DNA of 60,696 nucleotides from JAVBLK01 sp031553565 (GTDB lineage Bacteria > Bacillota > Clostridia > Christensenellales > DUVY01). This document shows positions 52,922 to 60,164 of the stretch, piece by piece. The notes under the pieces were generated by a model, which was not told the DNA's origin, searched no databases, and was given only the letters and a program-made list of their open reading frames with translations. The position numbers and the translations under genes were made by a program. Numbering within the stretch: position 1 is the stretch's first letter; every line of letters starts with the position of its first letter. Where the stretch lies: contig JAVBLK010000040.1 of assembly GCA_031553565.1 (NCBI GenBank), forward strand, positions 1-60,696, written 5' to 3'.

Positions 52922-54034
52922 ATGGAAAATTTCGAGGGCGGCAATATTTGCGGCATAGTGCTTCTTGTCAATAATCCGGCGTTCAGTATGGAAAAGCCGT
53001 ACGAGCTGGAGCTTTTCGGCAAGCCTATGCACAATTGGGTCTCCCTTGCTTTTAAGGACAGTCCTTACCAGAATCTTGTTTATGACCCCGCCGTGACAGA
53101 GATCGTGCCGTTTATCAGGCCGTATATCGACCGTAACAGCCGCTACACCGTCGTGCTCTATTCGGACACGCCGCTGTTTCAGCGGAAAACTCTCTTAGAG
53201 GCTTTAAAGTACGCAGACAGCCATCACTTGAACGTGTGCCGCCTTACGCGCGGCTGGGTGTTCAATACGGAATACCTTAAGACCTGCGACAAGGTTTTTG
53301 CGCCCAAAACATACTATTTCGACGAGGAAGATTTTCTGACGGCCTCGGACTTTAAACAGCTTTCGCTGGTTTCCGACCTTATGCGCCAGCGGATCTTATC
53401 GTTCCATATGAAGAACGGAGTTTATATCACAGACCCGGCCAGCACCTTTATCGACGGCGACGTCGTGATCGAAAAGAACGTTACCATAATGCCCGGCAAC
53501 ACCTTAAAGGGCAGGACGCTGATCATGTCGGGAGCCGTTTTATATAACAGCAACACGATAAAGGATTCCGTCATAGCAGGCGGCGCAAAAATAACGCGCA
53601 GCGAGCTGAACGAATGCAAGGTAGGCGCGGGCACGTCAGTGGGGCCTTTCGCGTATCTAAGGCCGGGCGCAGAGGTAGGCGCGGGCTGCAGGATAGGGGA
53701 CTTTGTCGAGCTGAAGAAATGCGTTATCGGCGACGGCAGCAAGGTCAGCCATCTTGCCTATGTGGGCGACGCTGAAATAGGAAAGGGCTGCAACATAGGC
53801 TGCGGCGTGGTATTTGTCAATTACGACGGCAAGAATAAATTCAGGACGGTTGTCGGCGATAATGTGTTTGTCGGCAGCAACAGTAATATTATCGCGCCCG
53901 TGACCATAAAAGACGGCAGCTATATCGCTGCGGGCAGCACCATAAACGAAAACGTTTCGGGCGGCCTTGCGATCGCAAGGGCAAGGCAGGTGAACAAACC
54001 TGCGTGGACGCCGCCCAGGAAAATAGAAAAATAA
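52922..54034 (+). CDS. GlmU-like protein: intact acetyltransferase helix, degenerate pyrophosphorylase domain
   Basis: The 370-aa protein occupies the glmU position upstream of prs but is about 80 residues shorter than normal GlmU. The N-terminal domain lacks the LAAGxGTRM loop: the aligned segment reads IVLLVNNPAFSM, and the usual PKVLH is KPYELELF. FGKPMHNWV and VLYSDTPLF (metal Asp region) survive. The C-terminal left-handed beta-helix is intact, with FAYLRPGAEVGAGCRIGDFV, KVSHLAYVGDAEIG (catalytic His of acetyltransferase), VNYDGKNKF and SNSNIIAPVTI. It probably still acetylates glucosamine 1-phosphate, but uridylyl transfer is doubtful. It has no proper ribosome-binding site. Confidence 0.8.
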   Translation: MENFEGGNICGIVLLVNNPAFSMEKPYELELFGKPMHNWVSLAFKDSPYQNLVYDPAVTEIVPFIRPYIDRNSRYTVVLYSDTPLFQRKTLLEALKYADSHHLNVCRLTRGWVFNTEYLKTCDKVFAPKTYYFDEEDFLTASDFKQLSLVSDLMRQRILSFHMKNGVYITDPASTFIDGDVVIEKNVTIMPGNTLKGRTLIMSGAVLYNSNTIKDSVIAGGAKITRSELNECKVGAGTSVGPFAYLRPGAEVGAGCRIGDFVELKKCVIGDGSKVSHLAYVGDAEIGKGCNIGCGVVFVNYDGKNKFRTVVGDNVFVGSNSNIIAPVTIKDGSYIAAGSTINENVSGGLAIARARQVNKPAWTPPRKIEK

Positions 54035-54122
54035 GGGTGTCTGTTATGGCAACCTTTTTTTATACCCTATGAAAAATCGTCAAAAATTGCTTGCAAGATT
54101 TTGCGATTTAGACGACGGGTTC

Positions 54123-54186
54123 AACAAAAGCGAGCGGCAAAGCCGCACCGCAACGCGGCAATTTTCTCAAAATTGACGCTTTTGTT
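54123..54186 (+). repeat. Inverted repeat in the gap upstream of prs
   Basis: AACAAAAGCG (54123-54132) pairs with CGCTTTTGTT (54177-54186); inside it GCCGC and GCGGC form a smaller stem. No T run follows. It lies 135 bp before prs and could be a leader structure or weak terminator after the glmU-like gene. Confidence 0.45.
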
Positions 54187-54321
54187 CTGTCTGAGGGAAA
54201 CAGCTTAGGCAATAGAGAACGTAAAACATATTTTCTTATTTTGGGCGGTTTTCTTTTCCGGGCTTGGTTTACAGGCAGGCTTAAAGAAAAAAGCCCGCAG
54301 TTCAACTAAGGAGAACCAATT

Positions 54322-55275
54322 ATGATTTCACACGGAAACAAGATCAAGGTATTTGCGGGCAACGCATGCCCGCAGCTGGCGTCGTCGATCGCCGAAAAGC
54401 TTAACCTGCCGCTCGGGCTTATCGAGTGCGGAAAGTTCTCGGACGGCGAGACCAGCGTGCATATAGGCGAGACCGTGCGCGGCTGCGACGTATTCGTGAT
54501 ACAGTCCACCTCGCATCCCGTCAACGATAATTTAATGGAACTCCTTATAATAATCGACGCGTTGAAGCGCGCGTCGGCCGGACGTATAACCGCCGTCATG
54601 CCGTATTACGGCTACGCACGGCAGGACAGGAAGGCAAAGGCGCGTGATCCGATCTCGGCAAGGCTGGTCGCCGACCTTATCACCGCGGCGGGCGCGGACA
54701 GGGTGCTGACGATGGATCTGCACGCGCCGCAGCTCCAGGGCTTTTTCAGTATCCCGGTCGACCACCTTTTCGGCCTGCCGGTCTTAAGTAAGCAGATCAT
54801 AAAGAGCGGTATGGTCACCGACGACTTTGTTATCGTGTCGCCGGACGTGGGCAGCAGCGCGCGCGCGCGCTCGATGGCGCAAAAGATCAACGCGCCGATA
54901 GCGATCGTGGATAAGCGCCGGCCGAAGAGCAACCAGGTCGAAATCATGAACATTGTCGGCGACGTAAAGGATAAGGTCTGCTTGATCGTGGACGATATGA
55001 TCGATACCGCCGGAACGATAGTACAGGGCGCACAGGCGCTTATGAACGCAGGGGCGAAGGAGGTCAACGCCTGCTGTACTCACGCGGTATTAAGCGGCCC
55101 CGCGTTCGACCGGCTGGAGGCGTCGCCCATCAAGCGGCTGTACGTCCTTGACACTATCGAACGGCGCACCGACAGGAAACTTGATAAACTGAAATACTTC
55201 TCGGTGGCGTCGATATTTGCAGAGGCGATCGAGAGTATATATGGGGATCTACCCGTATCAAAGCTCTACGAATAA
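54322..55275 (+). CDS. prs: Ribose-phosphate pyrophosphokinase (PRPP synthetase)
   Basis: The 317-aa enzyme makes PRPP from ribose 5-phosphate and ATP. Visible motifs are the FSDGETSVHI segment, the regulatory flexible loop region MPYYGYARQDRKAKARDPIS, DLHAPQLQGFF (metal and ribose-phosphate site; DLHAxQ is normally DLHAGQ or DLHAAQ, here Pro replaces the small residue) and the PRPP loop LIVDDMIDTAGTIV. AAGGAG lies before the ATG. Position after the glmU-like gene and before pth follows the standard Firmicutes order. Confidence 0.96.
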   Translation: MISHGNKIKVFAGNACPQLASSIAEKLNLPLGLIECGKFSDGETSVHIGETVRGCDVFVIQSTSHPVNDNLMELLIIIDALKRASAGRITAVMPYYGYARQDRKAKARDPISARLVADLITAAGADRVLTMDLHAPQLQGFFSIPVDHLFGLPVLSKQIIKSGMVTDDFVIVSPDVGSSARARSMAQKINAPIAIVDKRRPKSNQVEIMNIVGDVKDKVCLIVDDMIDTAGTIVQGAQALMNAGAKEVNACCTHAVLSGPAFDRLEASPIKRLYVLDTIERRTDRKLDKLKYFSVASIFAEAIESIYGDLPVSKLYE

Positions 55276-55381
55276 TTTAAGGGCGCATATCGGGCGGCAG
55301 CGGCTCGAAACGGAACCTTTCCTTCCTGCGCGTATTGCGAATAAGTGCGCGGGCGAGTCAAATATGAAAAGAGAAAAATAA

Positions 55382-55945
55382 GTGTTTTTGATCGTCGGAC
55401 TCGGAAACATAGGCTCCCGGTACGAGGGGACTTATCATAATATGGGTTTTATGGCCGTGGAGCGCGCGGCCAAGGTTTTGGGCGTCAAGTTCAAGAAAAA
55501 GCAGGGGCTGGCGCTGATAGCGGAAGCTTATTCCGGCGGCGAAAAGGTGATTTTGGCCAAGCCGGAGACTTTTATGAACCTCTCCGGCGATTCGGTCAAA
55601 TGCCTTATCGGGCTTTTCAAGCCGGAGCCGGACAAAATTCTTGTCGTTTATGACGATATTGACCTTCCCGCGGGGAAGATACGCATAAAGCCGTCGGGCA
55701 GCGCAGGCAGCCACAACGGCATGAAAAGTATCGTGCAGCGTCTTAATACCGAGGAATTCCCGCGCCTCCGTATAGGCATCGGCAAGCCGCCCGAATATAT
55801 GGACCTTGCTGATTATGTGTTGTCGGAACCGGGCGGGGAAACCGGAAAAGCCCTTAAGGAAGCCGCCGGGACCGCCGCGGACGCGATTATCGATTTTATA
55901 AGTTTCACAGCCATCGAAGACCTGATGGCAAAGTATAATGGATAA
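55382..55945 (+). CDS. pth: Peptidyl-tRNA hydrolase
   Basis: The 187-aa protein recycles peptidyl-tRNA released by stalled ribosomes. The start is a GTG. Motifs: VGLGNIGSRYEGTYHNMGF (catalytic His20, Asn9 region), PETFMNLSGDSV, VVYDDIDLPAGKIRIK (catalytic Asp) and GSAGSHNGMKSI. The usual RHN is here YHN. A five-codon mini-ORF (MKREK) ends in TAA immediately before the GTG; this may be chance or translational coupling. No strong Shine-Dalgarno is seen. Confidence 0.93.
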   Translation: MFLIVGLGNIGSRYEGTYHNMGFMAVERAAKVLGVKFKKKQGLALIAEAYSGGEKVILAKPETFMNLSGDSVKCLIGLFKPEPDKILVVYDDIDLPAGKIRIKPSGSAGSHNGMKSIVQRLNTEEFPRLRIGIGKPPEYMDLADYVLSEPGGETGKALKEAAGTAADAIIDFISFTAIEDLMAKYNG

Positions 55946-55987
55946 AAAATAGGTTGAAAATACGCAAAATTTTCGCAGGAAGAAAAA

Positions 55988-56146
55988 ATGGCGGATAAGA
56001 TCAATAAAAAAATCATGCCCGCAGAAGAAGCCGGGAAGAGCGGGAAACTACCTGAAAAAGAAATGACGGACGACGAAAAAATAGACGCAGCGGCGAAGGA
56101 AATACTGGAGAGATATAAAGAAGCGTTTAAGAAACTGGCGGAGTAG
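55988..56146 (+). CDS. Small charged protein between pth and mfd
   Basis: This 52-aa ORF starts at an ATG with AGGAAG upstream and ends in TAG at 56144. The product (starting MADKINKKIMPAEEAGKSGK, then DDEKIDAAAKEILERYKEAF) is very charged with a predicted C-terminal amphipathic helix and no cysteines. In Bacillus the slot between pth and mfd holds fin (yabK), a zinc-ribbon anti-sigma factor, but this protein has no Cys and cannot be a canonical Fin. Codon use and the ribosome-binding site support it being real. Function unknown. Confidence 0.65.
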   Translation: MADKINKKIMPAEEAGKSGKLPEKEMTDDEKIDAAAKEILERYKEAFKKLAE

Positions 56147-56160
56147 CAGCGCTTTATCAA

Positions 56161-56188
56161 CCGGATGTATATTCCGGCAGTTTTTTTT
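56161..56188 (+). terminator. Terminator between the 52-aa ORF and mfd
   Basis: CCGGA (56161-56165) pairs with TCCGG (56173-56177), followed after three bases by eight T residues. It ends the pth unit. The T run overlaps the predicted -35 of mfd. Confidence 0.65.
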
Positions 56189-56214
56189 GTCAAAAAAAAG
56201 AAACATTTCATAAA
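56187..56214 (+). promoter_or_regulatory. Predicted mfd promoter giving a leaderless mRNA
   Basis: TTGTCA (56187-56192) and CATAAA (56209-56214) are 16 bp apart. Six bases separate the -10 from the GTG at 56221. The -35 overlaps the terminator T run. The -10 is a weak match, so this is tentative. Confidence 0.4.
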
Positions 56215-56220
56215 AAAAAC

Positions 56221-59200
56221 GTGCTTGACAGGCTGATAACAATTAAAGATTTCGGCGGTGAGGAACTCTGCCTTATCGAAGCGGTCCGGGAGGGGAAGCC
56301 CTGCTCGGCTTTTTCGCTGTCGCAAGGCCAGAAATACCACCTTGCCTCGGTTTTTTCTCAAGAAAAATTTGTGTTGTTTGTCGCTGCCGACTTTTTTGCG
56401 GCCGAAAAAGCATACAAACAGCTTGCGCTGCTGGCCGGTAAGGATAAAACGGCGCATATCGCGGCAAAGGACGACGTACTGCTGCCGCAGCACCGGACGG
56501 GCGAGAGGCTCTATAGGCGGCTGTCCGCGCTTTATGGCGTGGCGGCGGGGGAGATCCGCGCGGCGGTCATCGATTGCGAAGGGCTGATGCAGCGTTTTCC
56601 CGCATACGACGATTTTTGCGGCAACATCATATCAGTTAAACTAAACGACGAGATCGCGCCGCAAAGCATCGCCGCCGCACTGGTCAACTGCGGCTACCGC
56701 AGGGAGGAAACTGCCGGGACGCGCGGGCATTTTTCACTGCGCGGCGATATCATGGACATTTTTCCCGCGCAGAGCGACAGGCCGGTCAGAATAGAGTTTT
56801 TCGGCGACACTGTCGAAAGCATCAGGTATTTCGACCCGGCCACCCTGCTCTCGGGCGAAAGAACGGACATGACAGCGTTTGCGCCCGCAACAGACTGCTT
56901 TAACGGCGAACCTTGCCCGTCCGGGCGGCTTACCGATTACCTGCCCGACGGCGCGGTCGTCTTTTTCGATGACGCAAAGCAGGTAAGGGACAGCTTGGAC
57001 GGACAATACGCCGAGTTCAATGCGCGGCTTAAGGTGCTGTTTGAGAAGGAAAAGGCCGGCGCGGATGCCGCGGCGCGGATGGTATACGTGAAAGAGGATG
57101 TGATAGCGCAGTTCGACGGGTTCCGCCGGCTCGCCTGCCACAAGCTGACCTCGCAGAACAACCTGTTCAAGCCCGCCGCGGTTTTTTCATTCAGGCCGCC
57201 GCCCCCCTTGCGTTATCACAACGATTTTAACGCGCTGGCAAGGGATATCGACGCATGGACGCACACGGGCTACCGCGTGGTGATCTGCGGCCGCGATAAG
57301 GAGCTTTGCCGTGAGATAAAGGACAGGCTGCTGGAGGCGGGCAAGGGCGTTCCCGTACTGGACAAGCCGCCGCTTTTAAGCCGCGGCGCGGTGATCGTAC
57401 AGCAGGAATTAGAGGGCGGCTTTATCTGGCACGGCGGCAAGGTCGCGGTCATAGGGACCTACGAGATCATTGCAAAGCCCAAGGCGGCTGTGGCAAGGCG
57501 CAGGGGCAGCGACGTCTTTACCGAGGCGCGCGTCGGCGACTATGTCGTCCACAATATACACGGGATAGGCCGCTGCGAGGGGATTACCCGGCTGACCGGC
57601 ACGGGCGCGGGGACAAAGGACTATGTTGTGGTTTCTTACGCCGACGGCGCGAAGCTGTACGTCCCGATCGAGCAGATGTCGTCATTATCCCGGTACGGCG
57701 GCGGCGACCAGCAGCCCAAACTAAACAAATTGGGCGGCGCGGAATTCGCCCGGCTCAAGGAAAGGGTAAAGTCCGCGGTCAAGAAAATGGCCGTCGACCT
57801 GCTGAAATTATATAACGAAAGGAAGAGCTTAAAAGGTTATAAATATTCGGACGACGACGAGTTGTTAAAAGCCTTCGAGGACGGCTTTCCGTACGAGGAG
57901 ACCGAGGACCAGTTAAAATGTATCCGGGACGTGCTGTCCGATATGAAAGAAGGCAAGGTCATGGACAGGCTGGTCTGCGGCGACGTGGGTTACGGCAAGA
58001 CCGAGGTGGCCTTACGCGCGGCGTTCAAAACGATTGCCGAGGGGAAACAGGTCGCGTTCATCGCGCCGACCAGTATCTTGTCGCAGCAGCACTATAACAA
58101 CTGCAAGCAGCGGTTCGCCCCGTTCGATATCCGCACCGAGGAGCTGAACCGGTTCCGGAGCGCGCGTGAGCACGCCGCCGCGATCGGAAACCTTGCGGCG
58201 GGCAGCAGCGAGATCGTCTGCGGCACGCACCGGATTTTAAGCAAGGACGTAAAATTCAAAAACCTGGGCCTGCTTATCCTGGACGAGGAGCAGCGGTTCG
58301 GCGTCGAGGATAAGGAAAAAATAAAGGCGTTAAAGAACGAGGTCAACGTCCTTACGCTGACGGCGACGCCGATACCGCGGACGCTGCATATGTCCCTTAC
58401 CGGGATACGGGATATCAGCGTGCTGGAAACCCCGCCGGAGGGAAGGATACCGGTGCAGACATACGTGACAGAGTATTCGGACAGCTTGTTAAAGGATGCG
58501 GTCTACCGCGAAAAGGCGCGCGGCGGCCAGGTCTTTATTGTCTACAACCGTGTCGAGACGATCTATAAGTTCGCGTCCGACGCTGCAAATATCCTGGGCG
58601 GCGGGATAAAGCTCTGCGTGGCGCACGGCCAGATGGGCGAGGGCGAGCTGGAGGAGGCGATCACCGCCTTTTACGAGGGAGCCGCCGACGTCCTTATCTC
58701 CACCACGATAATAGAGAACGGTATCGACCTGCCCAACGCCAACACGATAATCGTCATCGAGGCCGACAGACTGGGGCTTGCCCAGCTGTACCAGCTTCGC
58801 GGCAGGGTGGGGCGCAGCAGCCGGTTTGCCTACGCCTATTTTACCTATAAGGACGGGAAAGTTCTGTCCGAAAGCGCGTACAAGCGGCTGGACGCCGTGA
58901 TGGAATTTACCGAACTGGGCAGCGGCTTCAAGATCGCCATGCGCGACCTTGAGATCCGGGGCGCGGGCAACGTATTGGGCGCCGAGCAGCACGGGCACAT
59001 GCAGAAGGTCGGCTATGACATGTACTGCAAGCTCTTGAACGAGGCGGTAAGCGAGCTTTCGGGCGCGGCAAAGGCCGTCGAGACCGAAACCAAGCTGGAG
59101 ACGGACCTTGACGCGTTCATCCCCCAAAGCTATATCGAGGACGACGCCGGCAGGATGCGCTTGTATCAAAGGATAGGCGCGCTCAGGAATATAAAGGAGC

Positions 59201-59511
59201 GCGAACAGCTGATAAAGGAAGTGACGGATATCTACGGCGATCCGCCCAACTCCGTGCAGAACCTTATCAATTCCGGTATGATACGCGGCCTTGCGGCCAA
59301 TATCGGCGCGGAAAAGGTAGTCATGAAACAAAGCGGCGGCGCGATAGAGTTCGGCTCCTTTGCCGCCGTCACTGAAAAGGTCTCGGCTGCCTTAAACGAA
59401 TTCCGCGGCGCCTGCGTCTTAAAGGCCGGAGAAAAGCCGGCGGTATCCGTGACCGGGACGGGCGGCAGCGTCTATTCCAACGTGCTGAAGTTTCTGTATA
59501 GATGCCAGTAA
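56221..59511 (+). CDS. mfd: Transcription-repair coupling factor
   Basis: Mfd removes RNA polymerase stalled at DNA lesions and recruits UvrA. The 1096-aa protein has the UvrB-like N-terminal modules (about 1-350; RGHFSLRGDIMDIFPAQSD), the RNA polymerase-interacting CarD-like domain (about 430-500; VGDYVVHNIHGIGRCEGI), the helicase motor (Walker A CGDVGYGKTEVALRA, DEEQRFGV, LTATPIPRTLHMSLTGIRDI, the later ENGIDLPNANTIIV and QLRGRVGRSSRFAYAYF) and the C-terminal TRCF domain (SYIEDDAGRMRLYQRI). All ATPase motifs look intact. The GTG start lacks a ribosome-binding site. Length is slightly below the usual 1150. Confidence 0.96.
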   Translation: MLDRLITIKDFGGEELCLIEAVREGKPCSAFSLSQGQKYHLASVFSQEKFVLFVAADFFAAEKAYKQLALLAGKDKTAHIAAKDDVLLPQHRTGERLYRRLSALYGVAAGEIRAAVIDCEGLMQRFPAYDDFCGNIISVKLNDEIAPQSIAAALVNCGYRREETAGTRGHFSLRGDIMDIFPAQSDRPVRIEFFGDTVESIRYFDPATLLSGERTDMTAFAPATDCFNGEPCPSGRLTDYLPDGAVVFFDDAKQVRDSLDGQYAEFNARLKVLFEKEKAGADAAARMVYVKEDVIAQFDGFRRLACHKLTSQNNLFKPAAVFSFRPPPPLRYHNDFNALARDIDAWTHTGYRVVICGRDKELCREIKDRLLEAGKGVPVLDKPPLLSRGAVIVQQELEGGFIWHGGKVAVIGTYEIIAKPKAAVARRRGSDVFTEARVGDYVVHNIHGIGRCEGITRLTGTGAGTKDYVVVSYADGAKLYVPIEQMSSLSRYGGGDQQPKLNKLGGAEFARLKERVKSAVKKMAVDLLKLYNERKSLKGYKYSDDDELLKAFEDGFPYEETEDQLKCIRDVLSDMKEGKVMDRLVCGDVGYGKTEVALRAAFKTIAEGKQVAFIAPTSILSQQHYNNCKQRFAPFDIRTEELNRFRSAREHAAAIGNLAAGSSEIVCGTHRILSKDVKFKNLGLLILDEEQRFGVEDKEKIKALKNEVNVLTLTATPIPRTLHMSLTGIRDISVLETPPEGRIPVQTYVTEYSDSLLKDAVYREKARGGQVFIVYNRVETIYKFASDAANILGGGIKLCVAHGQMGEGELEEAITAFYEGAADVLISTTIIENGIDLPNANTIIVIEADRLGLAQLYQLRGRVGRSSRFAYAYFTYKDGKVLSESAYKRLDAVMEFTELGSGFKIAMRDLEIRGAGNVLGAEQHGHMQKVGYDMYCKLLNEAVSELSGAAKAVETETKLETDLDAFIPQSYIEDDAGRMRLYQRIGALRNIKEREQLIKEVTDIYGDPPNSVQNLINSGMIRGLAANIGAEKVVMKQSGGAIEFGSFAAVTEKVSAALNEFRGACVLKAGEKPAVSVTGTGGSVYSNVLKFLYRCQ

Positions 59512-59575
59512 ATGAGGGGGCGCAAACGCCAAACTCATGTTCGAAAAATTTTTTCAAAAACTTTTCAAAAAAGTG

Positions 59576-59604
59576 TTGACAAGCATATTATGATGTGTTA
59601 TTCT
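59576..59604 (+). promoter_or_regulatory. Strong rRNA-type promoter of the 23S gene
   Basis: TTGACA (59576-59581) and TATTCT (59599-59604) are 17 bp apart and an extended TG lies at 59596-59597. An A/T-rich stretch upstream (59543-59572) resembles an UP element. Transcription should start near 59611. Confidence 0.8.
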
Positions 59605-60033
59605 ATGTAAGCTGTGTTGAGGGTCTCGGCCACCGGGCAGCAAAATGAATAGCTTTTAAGGCGCTTTCGCTGTCTTAACAAGCAAACCAAGTATTCGGAA
59701 ACGGAATACCGCTGGCACCGCAAAGATGACTTTTTAGCTAAAGTTACAACGGTGTCTTTTTTATCCGCTTTTGAGATTTGGGTTCGCACATTGACAACTG
59801 CATATAAAATTTGAAAGAACGAGTATATCAAATATTACTGTAAAAGTAAAAAAAAATTGGTGTAATACGTATACAATTTATGTAATTCATAAATACAAAG
59901 CGATTTACGCTGAGTCAAAATTAACAAGAAAACACAATTTCAAAAAATAATCAGATCTTTTAACTAAGCGAACTTGTAAAGCGGTTGAGCCGTATGTTCA
60001 AAATGAAAACCATTCCCAAAAAGAATGTCAGTA
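59605..60033 (+). other. rRNA leader region without a 16S gene
   Basis: This leader lies between the promoter and the pre-23S stem. It holds a hairpin and terminator (59691-59762), then GCACATTGACAACTGCATA (59786-59804), which resembles the boxA-like motif found in Firmicutes rRNA spacers. No 16S rRNA 3' end (anti-Shine-Dalgarno CCTCC) and no tRNA could be found between mfd and the 23S gene. Confidence 0.6.
59691..59762 (+). terminator. Attenuator in the 23S leader with T-box-like core
   Basis: GTATTC/GAATAC (59691-59696 with 59704-59709) form a hairpin. Next, TGGCACCGC (59713-59721) matches the T-box core UGGNACCGC. GGCACCG (59714-59720) pairs with CGGTGTC (59750-59756) to give a stem ending in six T residues, with an inner 7-bp stem in its loop. 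The T-box core overlapping the 5' arm of a terminator is the layout of T-box attenuators. However, no Stem I or specifier loop is recognised and the leader is short (about 150 nt), so the T-box call is weak; the terminator itself is convincing. Confidence 0.5.
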
Positions 60034-60164
60034 GTTTTAACGGCTTAATTGCGAGTTATGCAAGGAAAGCGAAAGTTTTACGGACGAGATAGGCCTTAAA
60101 CGGCCATCGAGGTCGGAAAACTGAAGCTTGACGAAGCAGGACGAAGCAAGTAAGCCGTTAAAAC
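60034..60164 (+). repeat. Pre-23S inverted repeat
   Basis: Positions 60034-60047 are the exact reverse complement of 60151-60164 (14 bp), directly before the predicted 23S start. The roughly 100-nt loop holds further stems and a 10-bp tandem repeat (ACGAAGCAGG/ACGAAGCAAG at 60131-60150). It may act in rRNA maturation as a local leader stem rather than pairing with the 3' flank of the 23S. Confidence 0.65.

Noticed and set aside
55988..56146. Calling the small ORF fin (yabK) from its position
   Set aside because: The protein has no cysteines and is shorter than Fin, so position alone does not justify the name.
58489..59331. 280-aa minus-strand ORF opposite mfd, and similar long antisense ORFs such as 12170-12964 and 4436-5590
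   Set aside because: They are antisense shadows of strongly supported genes in GC-richer sequence and resemble no protein family.
59605..60164. 16S rRNA end or tRNA gene in the 23S leader
   Set aside because: No CCTCC-containing 16S tail, no tRNA acceptor or anticodon pattern was found on reading both strands.
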